A stretch of DNA of 64,000 bases, taken from assembly GCF_022678645.1 (NCBI RefSeq), contig NZ_JALBWV010000007.1, positions 62,001 to 126,000 of the forward strand, given 5' to 3'. Under the pieces are notes generated by a model that was given only the letters and a program-made list of their open reading frames with translations, did not search any database and was not told the DNA's origin. A program made the position numbers and the translations under genes. Source of the stretch: Saccharopolyspora soli. Lineage in GTDB: Bacteria; Actinomycetota; Actinomycetes; Mycobacteriales; Pseudonocardiaceae. Below, one piece after another: positions 8,148-16,678 of this stretch. The number at the start of each line of letters is the position of its first letter. Within the stretch, counting starts at the first letter, position 1.

Positions 8148-10209
8148 CGGGCGGACCGTGGCCACGCACTGCCCCTACTGCGCTTTGCAGTGCGGCACCC
8201 AGCTGACGCGGGAGCGGCGCGGGGTGTCGGTGCGGCCGACGGACTTCCCGGTCAACCGAGGCGGGTTGTGCCAGAAGGGCTGGACCGCGCCCGCGGTGCT
8301 GGACGTCGCCGACCGGATCCGGCACCCGCTGGTGCGCCGCGACGGTCGGCTCACCCCGGTGGACTGGGACACCGCGCTGGACACCGTCGCCACCGGTATC
8401 GACCGGATCCGACGCGAGCACGGCCCGGACGCGGTCGGGGTGTTCGGCGGTGGTGGGTTGACCAACGAAAAGGCTTACCTGCTCGGCAAATTCGCCCGGC
8501 TGGCGCTGAGCACCAGCCAGATCGACTACAACGGCCGGTTCTGCATGTCCTCGGCGGCGGCGGCCGGAACCGCCGCCTTCGGAGTGGACCGGGGGCTGCC
8601 GTTCCCGGTCACCGATCTCGGCGGTGCCGATGTGGTGCTGCTGGCCGGGGCGAACCCGGCCGAGACGATGCCGCCGCTGATGCAGCACCTGCGCGCCGCG
8701 CAGCTGGTGGTCATCGACCCGCGCCGCACGGCGACCGCTGAACAGGGCGCGCTGCACCTGCAACCCGCGCCCGGTACCGATCTGGCGCTGGCGCTCGGGC
8801 TGCTGCACATCGCGGTGGTCGACGGCTGGACCGACACCGACTACATCCGGACCCGCACCACCGGTTTCGACGCCGCTTGGCAGCGCGCGATGACCTGGTG
8901 GCCGGAGCGCGTCGAGCGCGTCACCGGGGTGCCGGTGACCGCGCAGCGGCAGGCGGTGCGGATGCTCGCCGAGGCCGACAGTGCCTACCTGCTCACCGGG
9001 CGCGGCGCCGAGCAGCACAGCAAGGGCGTCGACACCGTGTCCGGGTTCATCAACCTCGCCCTCGCGCTCGGTCTGCCCGGCCGCCCCGGTCGCGGCTACG
9101 GCTGCCTGACCGGGCAGGGCAACGGGCAGGGCGGCCGCGAGCACGGCCAGAAGGCCGACCAGCTGCCCGGCTACCGGATGATCACCGATCCGGCCGCGCG
9201 TGCGCACGTCGCCGAAACCTGGGGCGTGCTGCCCGACGTGCTGCCCGGTCCGGGCCGCAGCGCCTACGAACTGCTCGACGCGCTGGGCACCGCCGAAGGT
9301 CCCCGCGCACTCCTGGTCTTCGGTTCGAACCCGGCGGTTTCCGCGCCCAACGCCGACCACGTCGTGGACCGTCTGTCCACTTTGGAAATGCTGGTGGTCG
9401 CCGACTTCGTGCCCTCGGAAACCGCGCAGCTGGCGGACGTGGTGCTGCCGGTGACGCAGTGGGCCGAGGAAGACGGCACCATGACCAACCTCGAAGGTCG
9501 CATCCTGCGGCGTCGTCGATTGCTGGTGCCGCCCGGTCATGCCCGCAGCGATCTCGAAGTGCTGCACGGGCTCGCGGTCCGGCTCGGCGAGCCCGGCCAC
9601 CGCTACCCCACCGCGCCGCGCGAGGTCTTCGAGGAACTGCGCCGCGCATCGGCCGGTGGCAAGGCCGACTACGCCGGGATCAGCTACGAGCGGCTGGATG
9701 CCGGTGAGGCCCTGCACTGGCCTTGCCCGGATCCGGCGCATCCGGGCACACCGCGGCTGTTCCTGGACGGTTTCGCGCATCCCGACGGGCTCGCCCGGTT
9801 CGCCGTCGTCGAACACCGCGACCCGGCCGAAACACCGCACGGGACGTTCCCGCTGACCGCCACCACCGGCCGGGTGCTCGCCCAGTACCAGTCCGGTGCG
9901 CAGACCCGCCGGGTGGCCGAGCTCAACGAGGCCGTCCCCGAAGCCTTCGTCGAGATCCACCCGGACACCGCCGACCGCGCCGGGCTCGCCGACGGAACCC
10001 TGGCCAAGGTCACCTCGCCGCGCGGCAGCGCGCTGGCGCGGGTGCGGGTGGTCGCCACGATGCGCACCGACACGGTGTTCCTGCCCTTCCACTTCCCCGG
10101 CGCGGCGCGGGCCAACCTGCTCACCAATGACGCGCTGGACCCCCGCAGCCGGATGCCGGAGTTCAAGGTCAGCGCGGTCCGGATCGAACCCGCACGGGAG
10201 GCCGTATGA
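8140..10209 (+). CDS. nasA: Assimilatory nitrate reductase, molybdopterin catalytic subunit
   Basis: A 689-residue molybdopterin oxidoreductase. The N-terminus has a 4Fe-4S motif (HCPYCALQC, then GGLCQKGW), followed by the Mo-bis-MGD core (GVFGGGGLTNEKAYLLGK, NGRFCMSSAAAAG) and a C-terminal molydopterin-binding domain (TTGRVLAQYQSGAQTRR). At about 690 residues and with no BFD domain of its own it resembles the Nas/NarB cytoplasmic enzymes that reduce nitrate to nitrite. The GTG start overlaps the narK stop by 8 nt. Electrons probably come from the FAD/[2Fe-2S] protein encoded next, which overlaps it by ATGA. Confidence 0.95.
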   Translation: MPDGRTVATHCPYCALQCGTQLTRERRGVSVRPTDFPVNRGGLCQKGWTAPAVLDVADRIRHPLVRRDGRLTPVDWDTALDTVATGIDRIRREHGPDAVGVFGGGGLTNEKAYLLGKFARLALSTSQIDYNGRFCMSSAAAAGTAAFGVDRGLPFPVTDLGGADVVLLAGANPAETMPPLMQHLRAAQLVVIDPRRTATAEQGALHLQPAPGTDLALALGLLHIAVVDGWTDTDYIRTRTTGFDAAWQRAMTWWPERVERVTGVPVTAQRQAVRMLAEADSAYLLTGRGAEQHSKGVDTVSGFINLALALGLPGRPGRGYGCLTGQGNGQGGREHGQKADQLPGYRMITDPAARAHVAETWGVLPDVLPGPGRSAYELLDALGTAEGPRALLVFGSNPAVSAPNADHVVDRLSTLEMLVVADFVPSETAQLADVVLPVTQWAEEDGTMTNLEGRILRRRRLLVPPGHARSDLEVLHGLAVRLGEPGHRYPTAPREVFEELRRASAGGKADYAGISYERLDAGEALHWPCPDPAHPGTPRLFLDGFAHPDGLARFAVVEHRDPAETPHGTFPLTATTGRVLAQYQSGAQTRRVAELNEAVPEAFVEIHPDTADRAGLADGTLAKVTSPRGSALARVRVVATMRTDTVFLPFHFPGAARANLLTNDALDPRSRMPEFKVSAVRIEPAREAV

Positions 10210-11603
10210 GCAGCCCGATGACGCGGATCGTGGTCGTCGGCAACGGGCCCGCCGGGCACCGTCTCGTCGAGCGGCTGCGCGCGCACCAGCACACCGGCCC
10301 GATCACGGTGCTGGGGCGCGAAGAACATGCCGCCTACAACCGGGTTCTGCTCTCCGCCGTGCTGGACCGGACGCTCAGTCCCGACACGATCACACTGCCC
10401 ACTGTGGACGCCCACGTGCGGTTGCGGGTCACCGCGACCGGCATCGACCGCACCGGACGCGTCGTGCACACCGACACCGGCGAGGAGCTCCCGTACGACG
10501 TCCTCGTGCTGGCCACCGGTTCGCGGCCGAAGATGCCCGAGGTTCCCGGTTTGCGCGCCGGACACCTCCAACCGTTGCGCACGCTCGCCGACTGCGCGCG
10601 GATCGACGACGTCGCAGGTCCGATCGCGGTGCTGGGCGGTGGGATCCTCGGCGTCGAGGCCGCTCGGGCGCTGCTCGCGCGTGGTCACGACGTGGCACTG
10701 GTGCACCCGAACCCGCATCTGATGGATCGGCAGCTCGACGACACCGGTGGGCGGTTGTTGGCCGAGCGGCTGGGCAAGCTCGGCGTGGAACTCCATCTGG
10801 GGCGCGAGGCGATCGCCTACCGGCCCGGTCGCCTGGTCCTGGACAGCGGCGAGGTGGTGCCCGCGAACCTGGTCGTGGCGTGCATCGGGGTGACTGCTGA
10901 AACGGGCTTGGCGGTGCGGGCTGGGTTGCCGGTGCGGCGCGGCATCGTGGTCGACGACCAGCTGCGCACCAGCGATCCGCGCATCCACGCCATCGGCGAC
11001 TGCGCCGAGCACAACGGCGACACGCCCGGCCTGATCGCCGCGGCGTGGGAGCAGGCCGACACGCTCGCCGCGCTGCTCACCGACGGCGACGCGCGCTACC
11101 ACGGCACCCCGACCGTCACCCGGCTCAAGGCCCGCGGCATCGACCTCGCCTCGATCGGCTCGGTCGAGGGCCTGGGCAGCGCCGAAGCCGAGGTCGTGAC
11201 GCTGTCCGACCCGGCCCGAGGCCGCTACGCGAAGCTGGCGCTGCGGGCGGAGCGGATCACCGGCGCCGTGCTGTTCGGCTTCCCAGAAGCGATCGCCTCG
11301 GTCAGCCAGCTGCACGACCGCGACCTCCCGGTGCCCGCCGACCGGCTGGCGCTGCTGCTGGGCACCCCGGCCGCAACGCCCAGCGCACCCGTCGAGCTGC
11401 CCGACGACGCGGTGATCTGCCGCTGCAACAACGTCACCAAGAAGTCCCTGACCGCCGCCTGGCACGGCGGTGCCCGCTCGGTGCCCGAGTTGGCCAGGAC
11501 AACGCGGGCGACCACCGGCTGCGGCGGCTGCGTCGACGACGTCGGCCGCCTCTGCGACGCACTGGCCAACCGCATCGAACACCAGAAGGAGGGCGCGGCA
11601 TGA
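10206..11603 (+). CDS. nasB: Nitrate reductase electron-transfer subunit, FAD/NAD(P) oxidoreductase with BFD [2Fe-2S] domain
   Basis: A 465-residue pyridine-nucleotide-disulfide-type flavoprotein. The FAD motif is VVVGNGPAGHRLVERL (about 8-23), the NAD motif is IAVLGGGILGVEAA, and the second FAD motif is IHAIGDCAEHNG. The C-terminal 60 residues are a BFD-like [2Fe-2S] domain with CRCNN and GCGGC. This mirrors the N-terminal half of NirB, encoded next, and matches NasB/NasC proteins that pass NAD(P)H electrons to the catalytic subunit. The ATG overlaps the upstream TGA and the stop overlaps the nirB start. The symbol is assigned by analogy. Confidence 0.88.
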   Translation: MSSPMTRIVVVGNGPAGHRLVERLRAHQHTGPITVLGREEHAAYNRVLLSAVLDRTLSPDTITLPTVDAHVRLRVTATGIDRTGRVVHTDTGEELPYDVLVLATGSRPKMPEVPGLRAGHLQPLRTLADCARIDDVAGPIAVLGGGILGVEAARALLARGHDVALVHPNPHLMDRQLDDTGGRLLAERLGKLGVELHLGREAIAYRPGRLVLDSGEVVPANLVVACIGVTAETGLAVRAGLPVRRGIVVDDQLRTSDPRIHAIGDCAEHNGDTPGLIAAAWEQADTLAALLTDGDARYHGTPTVTRLKARGIDLASIGSVEGLGSAEAEVVTLSDPARGRYAKLALRAERITGAVLFGFPEAIASVSQLHDRDLPVPADRLALLLGTPAATPSAPVELPDDAVICRCNNVTKKSLTAAWHGGARSVPELARTTRATTGCGGCVDDVGRLCDALANRIEHQKEGAA

Positions 11604-14113
11604 CCCGCACGCTTGTCGTCGTCGGCCACGGCATGGTCGGACATCGGCTCGTCGAAACGCTCCGGGAGCGCGACGCGACCGACGCCTGGCAGATCGTCGT
11701 CCTCGCCGAGGAGCCCCGCCCCGCCTACGACCGGGTCGCGCTGTCGTCCTACCTGGACGGCAAGAGCGCCGCGGACCTCAGCCTGACCAGCCACGAACTC
11801 CTCGACGATCCGATGGTCGAGCTGCGGTTGAACACCGCCGTCACCGCCATCGACCCGACGGCCCGCCGGGTGTCCACATCGGACGGTTTGGACGTGGCCT
11901 ACGACGCGCTGGTGCTGGCCACCGGTTCGCGGCCGTTCGTGCCGCCGGTGCCCGGTCACGATCTCGACGGCTGCTTCGTCTACCGCACCATCGAGGACCT
12001 CGACGCGATCCGCGCGGCGGCCGTCGAAGGCAGACCCGGCGTCGTCATCGGCGGGGGGCTGCTCGGCCTGGAAGCCGCCAACGCCCTGCGGCTGCTGGGC
12101 ATGCGCGCACACGTCGTGGAGATGGCGCCGCGGCTGATGCCGTTGCAGATCGACGAAGGCGGCGGCCAAGTACTCAGCCGGTTGGTAGGCGACCTCGGCT
12201 TGACGATCCATTGCGGCGCGGCGACGAAATCCGTCGACGGCGACGAGCACGTCCGCAGCATCACGCTGGCCGACGGCACGGTGATCGACACCGACGTGGT
12301 GGTGTTCTCCGCCGGGGTCCGGCCGCGTGACGAACTGGCCGAACTCGCCGGGCTGCGGCGCGCGGAACGTGGCGGGTTCCTCGTCGACGACAACTGCCGC
12401 ACCAGCGCGGAAAACATCTGGGCCATCGGCGAATGCGCCGCCGTGCAGGGCCGCTGCTACGGCCTGGTCGCGCCCGGCTACAGCATGGCCGAGGGCGTCG
12501 CCGAGCAGCTGCTCGAGATCAGCGACGGCACCTTCCCCGGCGCGGATCTGTCCACCAAGCTCAAACTGCTCGGGGTCGACGTCGCCAGCTTCGGCGACGC
12601 GCACGGCCAGACCGAAGGCGCCTTGGAAGTCGTCTACGCCAACAACGCCGCAGGCACCTACGCCAAGCTCGTGCTCAGCGACGACGCGCGGGTGCTGCTC
12701 GGTGGTGTGCTGGTCGGCGACGCCAGCGCCTACGCGGTGCTGCGACCCCTGATCGGTCGTGAACTGCCCGCCCCGCCGGAACAACTGCTGCTGCCCGCCG
12801 GTTCCGGAGTGGACTCCGGCGCGCTGCCCGCGGACGCCGCGGTGTGCTCCTGCAACAACGTGTCCAAAGGGGACATCACCGCGGCGATCAACGAGCAGGG
12901 GCTCACCGACGTGCCCGGTATCAAGGGCTGCACCAAGGCGGGCACCAGCTGCGGTTCGTGCGTTCCGATGCTGAAGAACCTGCTCGCCGAGTGCGGCGTG
13001 CGCACCTCCAAGGCGCTGTGCGAGCACTTCCCGCAGTCCCGCAGCGAGCTGTTCGAGATCATCCGGGCGACCGGGGTCGGCTCGTTCTCCGAGCTGATCG
13101 GCAAGCACGGCAGCGGGCGCGGCTGCGACATCTGCAAGCCCGCGGTCGCCTCCATCCTGGCCAGCCTTGGCAGCGGGCACATCCTCGACGGCGAGCAAGC
13201 CGGGTTGCAGGACACCAACGACCGCTTCCTGGCCAACATGCAGCGCAACGGCACGTACTCGGTGGTGCCGCGGGTACCCGGCGGCGAGATCACCCCGGAG
13301 AAGCTGATCGCGCTGGGCGAGGTGGCCAAGGAGTTCGGCCTCTACACCAAGATCACCGGAGGGCAGCGCATCGACCTGTTCGGGGCGCGGGTGGAACAGC
13401 TGCCGCTGATCTGGCAGCGGCTGGTCGACGCCGGGTTCGAATCCGGCCACGCCTACGGCAAGGCGCTGCGCACGGTGAAGTCCTGCGTCGGCAACGACTG
13501 GTGCCGCTACGGCGTGCAGGACTCGGTGAGCATGGCCATCCGGCTGGAACTGCGCTACCGGGGCCTGCGCGCGCCGCACAAGGTCAAGGCCGGGGTGTCC
13601 GGCTGCGCGAGGGAGTGCGCCGAAGCACGCGGCAAGGACTTCGGCGTGATCGCCACCGACAAGGGCTGGAACCTCTACGTCGGCGGCAACGGCGGATTCA
13701 CCCCGCGCCACGCCGAACTGCTGGCCGCCGATCTCGACGACGACCAGCTGATCCGGCTCGTCGACCGGTTCCTGATGTTCTACGTGCGCACCGCCGACCG
13801 GCTGCAGCGCACCGCGGCGTGGCTGGAAGCGATGGACGGCGGGTTGGACCACTTGCGCGAGGTGATCGTCGAGGACTCCCTCGGCATCGCCGCCGAGCTG
13901 GAAGCGGCGATGCAGCGCCACGTCGACGGTTACACCGACGAGTGGGCCGGGGTGCTGGCCGACCCCGGCAAGCTCGCCCGCTTCGTGTCCTTCGTCAACG
14001 CCCCCGACGCGCCGGATCCGACCATCCGCTTCGTCCAGGAACGCGGTCAGATCCGGCCGGGCCCGGTGGTGCTGCCGATGCCCGTCGTCGCCAACCAGGA
14101 GGTGCGCACGTGA
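11600..14113 (+). CDS. nirB: Assimilatory nitrite reductase large subunit, NAD(P)H type
   Basis: An 837-residue enzyme with an FAD/NAD module (VVVGHGMVGHRLVETL; VVIGGGLLGLEAAN; IWAIGECAAV), one BFD [2Fe-2S] domain (CSCNNVSKGDI ... GTSCGSC), and a C-terminal siroheme/4Fe-4S domain. The four cluster and siroheme cysteines are visible in KSCVGNDWCRYG and VSGCARECAEARGKDFG. It reduces nitrite to ammonium with six electrons. It starts at the ATG overlapping the previous stop (ATGA); longer in-frame readings are shadows of that gene. It ends with a GTGA overlap onto nirD. Its siroheme may be supplied by the chelatase encoded three genes downstream. Confidence 0.97.
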   Translation: MTRTLVVVGHGMVGHRLVETLRERDATDAWQIVVLAEEPRPAYDRVALSSYLDGKSAADLSLTSHELLDDPMVELRLNTAVTAIDPTARRVSTSDGLDVAYDALVLATGSRPFVPPVPGHDLDGCFVYRTIEDLDAIRAAAVEGRPGVVIGGGLLGLEAANALRLLGMRAHVVEMAPRLMPLQIDEGGGQVLSRLVGDLGLTIHCGAATKSVDGDEHVRSITLADGTVIDTDVVVFSAGVRPRDELAELAGLRRAERGGFLVDDNCRTSAENIWAIGECAAVQGRCYGLVAPGYSMAEGVAEQLLEISDGTFPGADLSTKLKLLGVDVASFGDAHGQTEGALEVVYANNAAGTYAKLVLSDDARVLLGGVLVGDASAYAVLRPLIGRELPAPPEQLLLPAGSGVDSGALPADAAVCSCNNVSKGDITAAINEQGLTDVPGIKGCTKAGTSCGSCVPMLKNLLAECGVRTSKALCEHFPQSRSELFEIIRATGVGSFSELIGKHGSGRGCDICKPAVASILASLGSGHILDGEQAGLQDTNDRFLANMQRNGTYSVVPRVPGGEITPEKLIALGEVAKEFGLYTKITGGQRIDLFGARVEQLPLIWQRLVDAGFESGHAYGKALRTVKSCVGNDWCRYGVQDSVSMAIRLELRYRGLRAPHKVKAGVSGCARECAEARGKDFGVIATDKGWNLYVGGNGGFTPRHAELLAADLDDDQLIRLVDRFLMFYVRTADRLQRTAAWLEAMDGGLDHLREVIVEDSLGIAAELEAAMQRHVDGYTDEWAGVLADPGKLARFVSFVNAPDAPDPTIRFVQERGQIRPGPVVLPMPVVANQEVRT

Positions 14114-14433
14114 ACTGGCAACAGATCTGCGGGATAGACCTGCTGCCGCGCGAGTACGGAGTTCCGGTGCTGGTCCAGGACCACCCGGTGGCGCTGTTCC
14201 GCACCCACGACGACCAGCTGTTCGCGGTCGGCAACGTGGATCCGTTCTGCGGGGCCGGGGTGATCAGCCGAGGCATCGTCGGCGACCGCAGCGGGGAACC
14301 CACGGTCGCCTCGCCGATGCTCAAGCAGGTGTTCTCGCTGCGCACCGGGCAATGCCTGGACGATCCGAACGCACGGTTGCCGGTCTACCCGGTGCGCCGC
14401 CGTGCCGACGTGGTGGAGGTCGCCGTCCCTTGA
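14110..14433 (+). CDS. nirD: Nitrite reductase small subunit, Rieske-like NirD
   Basis: A 107-residue NirD protein with the Rieske-fold pattern (VQDHPVALFRTHDDQLFAVGN, SPMLKQVFSLRTGQCLDDP, VYPVRR). The cluster-binding CxH pairs of a true Rieske protein are absent, as expected for NirD. The GTG start overlaps the nirB stop by 4 nt. NirD is the partner of NirB in the cytoplasmic NAD(P)H nitrite reductase. The stop overlaps the TTG start of the next gene (TTGA), continuing the chain of coupled genes. Confidence 0.93.
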   Translation: MNWQQICGIDLLPREYGVPVLVQDHPVALFRTHDDQLFAVGNVDPFCGAGVISRGIVGDRSGEPTVASPMLKQVFSLRTGQCLDDPNARLPVYPVRRRADVVEVAVP

Positions 14434-15572
14434 CCGATGAACTCGCTGGTTACACCGTCGCGGTGACCGCAGCGCGACGGGCCGACGAGCTCGGTTCCCT
14501 GCTGGAGCGCCGTGGCGCGCGGGTCGTGCACGGCCCGGCGCTGCGGATCCTGCCGCTGGCCGACGACACCGAGCTGCGCCGGGCGAGCCAGGAATGCCTC
14601 GCGGATCCACCGGATGCGGTGGTGGCGACCACCGGCATCGGCTTTCGCGGCTGGATCGAGGCCGCCGACGGCTGGGGCATCGGCGCCGAACTGCTCGACG
14701 CGCTGCGCCCCGCGCAACTGCTGGCGCGGGGACCGAAGGCACGCGGCGCGGTGCGGGCCGCCGGTCTGCCCGATCCGTGGTCGCCCGCGTCGGAATCCTC
14801 CGCGGAACTGCTGGAGCACCTGCTCGACCAGCCGTTGGACGGGGTGCGGATCGCGGTGCAGCTGCACGGCCAACCGCTGCCCGACTTCGTCGAGGCGCTG
14901 CACTGCGCGGGCGCGAAGGTCATCGAGGTCCCGGTCTACCGCTGGACCGCACCCGCCGACATCACCGCGCTGGAGAACCTGTTGGCCGCCGTGTGCGCGC
15001 AGGAGGTCGACGCGGTGACGTTCACCAGCGCGCCCGCTGCGGCCAGCCTGCTGTCGCTGGCCGCCGAGCGGCGCTGCCAGGAAGAACTCCTCGACGCGTT
15101 GCGCGGCCCGGTGTTGGCCGCCTGCGTCGGGCCGGTGACGCACGCGCCGCTGGCCGACCACGGAGTGCCCGCGGTCATCCCGCAGCGGTTCCGCATCGGC
15201 GCACTGGTGCGCGCGCTGTGCGACACGCTGCCGGGTCGCGCTCCGACACTGCCGGTGGGCGGCCGGGAACTCCAGGTCCGCGGGCATGCCGCGGTCGTCG
15301 ACGGTGTGGTGAAGCCGCTTTCGCCGCAAGGCAAAACGCTGCTGCGGGCGCTCGCCGAGCGGCCTGGGCGGGTGGTGTCGCGGCGCAGTCTGGCCGATGC
15401 GCTGAACTGCGCGGGCAGCCCGTCCGACGAGCACGCCGTGGAGCAGGCCGTCGCCCGGTTGCGCGCCGCGCTGGGCGCACCCGAGCTGGTGCAGACCGTG
15501 ATCAAGCGCGGATACCGACTTCCGCTGGAACCGATGAGGGACGCCCCGCGATGCGCCGATCCGCAACCCTGA
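14430..15572 (+). CDS. Uroporphyrinogen-III synthase (HemD-like) with C-terminal winged-helix domain
   Basis: A 380-residue two-part protein. Residues 1-265 are HemD-like (YTVAVTAARRADELGSLLERRGA; VVATTGIGFRGWI; VDAVTFTSAPAAASLL). Residues about 285-370 form an OmpR/Trans_reg_C-type winged helix (LSPQGKTLLRALAERPGRVVSRRSLADAL ... VARLRAALG ... VIKRGYRL). HemD cyclises hydroxymethylbilane to uroporphyrinogen III, the siroheme precursor. In actinomycetes such fusions are annotated as bifunctional synthase/regulator; whether the enzyme part is active here is unknown. The TTG start overlaps the nirD stop, and placement in the nitrate operon suggests siroheme supply or local regulation. Confidence 0.88.
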   Translation: MTDELAGYTVAVTAARRADELGSLLERRGARVVHGPALRILPLADDTELRRASQECLADPPDAVVATTGIGFRGWIEAADGWGIGAELLDALRPAQLLARGPKARGAVRAAGLPDPWSPASESSAELLEHLLDQPLDGVRIAVQLHGQPLPDFVEALHCAGAKVIEVPVYRWTAPADITALENLLAAVCAQEVDAVTFTSAPAAASLLSLAAERRCQEELLDALRGPVLAACVGPVTHAPLADHGVPAVIPQRFRIGALVRALCDTLPGRAPTLPVGGRELQVRGHAAVVDGVVKPLSPQGKTLLRALAERPGRVVSRRSLADALNCAGSPSDEHAVEQAVARLRAALGAPELVQTVIKRGYRLPLEPMRDAPRCADPQP

Positions 15573-16237
15573 CTCCGCTGCTGCTGGTCGCCCACGGCAC
15601 CCGAGATCCTGCCGGGCCACGGGTGATCGAACGAATCGCCGACGCGACTGCCGCCCGGCTGCGGGTGCCGGTGCACATCGCGTACGTGGACGTCATCGGC
15701 CCGACCGTCGAGGACGCCCTGCGCGAGATCGACGGGCCGTTGGTCGCCCTGCCCGCGTTCCTGGCCGCTGGTTACCACGTGCGTACCGATCTGCCCGAGC
15801 AGATCGCGGCCAGCGGACGCGACGACGTGGCGGTGTGCGCCCCGCTGGGTCCGGCCCCGGAGATCACCGAGGCGATGCTGCGGCGGTTGATCGCCGCCGG
15901 GTGGCAGCCCGGCGACCGGGTCGTGTTCGCCGCGGCGGGCTCATCCGACGCGCGCGCACTGGCCGACGTGCGCACCGCGGCACGGCTGCTGGGTCGCCGC
16001 TGCGGGCAATGGCTGAATCCGAGCTACGTCACCACCGCCGCGCCAGCGACCGCCGACGTCTGCGGGCCTGGCGACTACCTCGCGCCCTACCTGCTGGCAC
16101 CGGGCTTGTTCCACCGGCGGCTCGCGGAGCTGCCGGTGCGCGGGGTCGCCGAGCCGATCGGCGCGCATCCGAGCGTGATCGAGCTGATCGGCCGCCGCTA
16201 TCGGCTGGTTGTGCGCGACCACGTTTCCGCCGCCTGA
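15551..16237 (+). CDS. Sirohydrochlorin chelatase, CbiX/SirB family
   Basis: A 228-residue chelatase. The N-terminal active-site motif LLLVAHGTRDPAG and the later segments VALPAFLAAGYHVRTDLP and YLAPYLLAPGLFHRRL are typical of two-domain CbiX/SirB proteins. It inserts Fe2+ (or Co2+) into sirohydrochlorin. In the nitrate operon iron insertion to make siroheme for NirB is the natural reading. The start overlaps the HemD-like gene by 22 nt, with GAGGGA upstream. Precorrin-2 dehydrogenase and uroporphyrinogen methyltransferase are not in this window. It is the last gene of the nitrate run. Confidence 0.93.
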   Translation: MRRSATLTPLLLVAHGTRDPAGPRVIERIADATAARLRVPVHIAYVDVIGPTVEDALREIDGPLVALPAFLAAGYHVRTDLPEQIAASGRDDVAVCAPLGPAPEITEAMLRRLIAAGWQPGDRVVFAAAGSSDARALADVRTAARLLGRRCGQWLNPSYVTTAAPATADVCGPGDYLAPYLLAPGLFHRRLAELPVRGVAEPIGAHPSVIELIGRRYRLVVRDHVSAA

Positions 16238-16310
16238 CATCGGGTACCCCGGTTGGATCACCGGCAGGTGGCCGCCGGGTGCGGCCGGTGGAGGGAAGGA
16301 AGCGTTGGAG

Positions 16311-16673
16311 ATGGCTACCGCGACGAGCGCAGCACAACAGACTTCGCACCGGACCCAGCAGAGCCGGTCGACGAGCGCGGCGAGCCCCACCCGCGCGAAG
16401 CAGCAAGCCCCCGCGAGCATGGCGATTCCGCTACCGCGCGTTACGGCGCAGATGCACACGTACCAGATCCCGTTGCCGAACCGCGCGAACATCACCTCTG
16501 CGGCTGAGACGGTGCGCGACCAGTTGCCCTCCCGCGACCAGGCGCTGTTCTACGGCGGGCTGGCCGCTGGTGTCGCCTTCAGCCTGATCGAATGGCCGGT
16601 GGCGCTGGCGATCGGAGTCGGCAACGCGCTGGTCCAACGCTCCGTCCAACAGCGAGGGTCCAAGAAGCGCTGA
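16311..16673 (+). CDS. Small hydrophobic-tailed protein before the P-type ATPase
   Basis: A 120-residue protein of unknown family. The first 60 residues are Ser/Thr/Gln/Ala-rich and look disordered. The middle (ALPRVTAQ-like region through NRANITSAAETVRDQLPSRDQ) is amphipathic. Residues about 85-110 form a hydrophobic segment (ALFYGGLAAGVAFSLIEWPVALAIGVGNAL), ending in a basic tail. The ATG is chosen for GGAGGGAAGGA upstream. Its stop lies 5 nt before the ATPase start, so the two are almost certainly co-translated. A small membrane partner or targeting factor of the ATPase is an inference from position only. Confidence 0.75.
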   Translation: MATATSAAQQTSHRTQQSRSTSAASPTRAKQQAPASMAIPLPRVTAQMHTYQIPLPNRANITSAAETVRDQLPSRDQALFYGGLAAGVAFSLIEWPVALAIGVGNALVQRSVQQRGSKKR

Positions 16674-16678
16674 CCGGG

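Noticed and set aside
11225-13921. A 898-codon minus-strand frame opposite nirB
   Set aside because: Shadow of nirB, with composition typical of antisense frames.
14352-14429. An earlier start of the HemD-like gene inside nirD
   Set aside because: The TTG overlapping the nirD stop gives a full HemD domain and fits the 4-nt overlap pattern of the operon.
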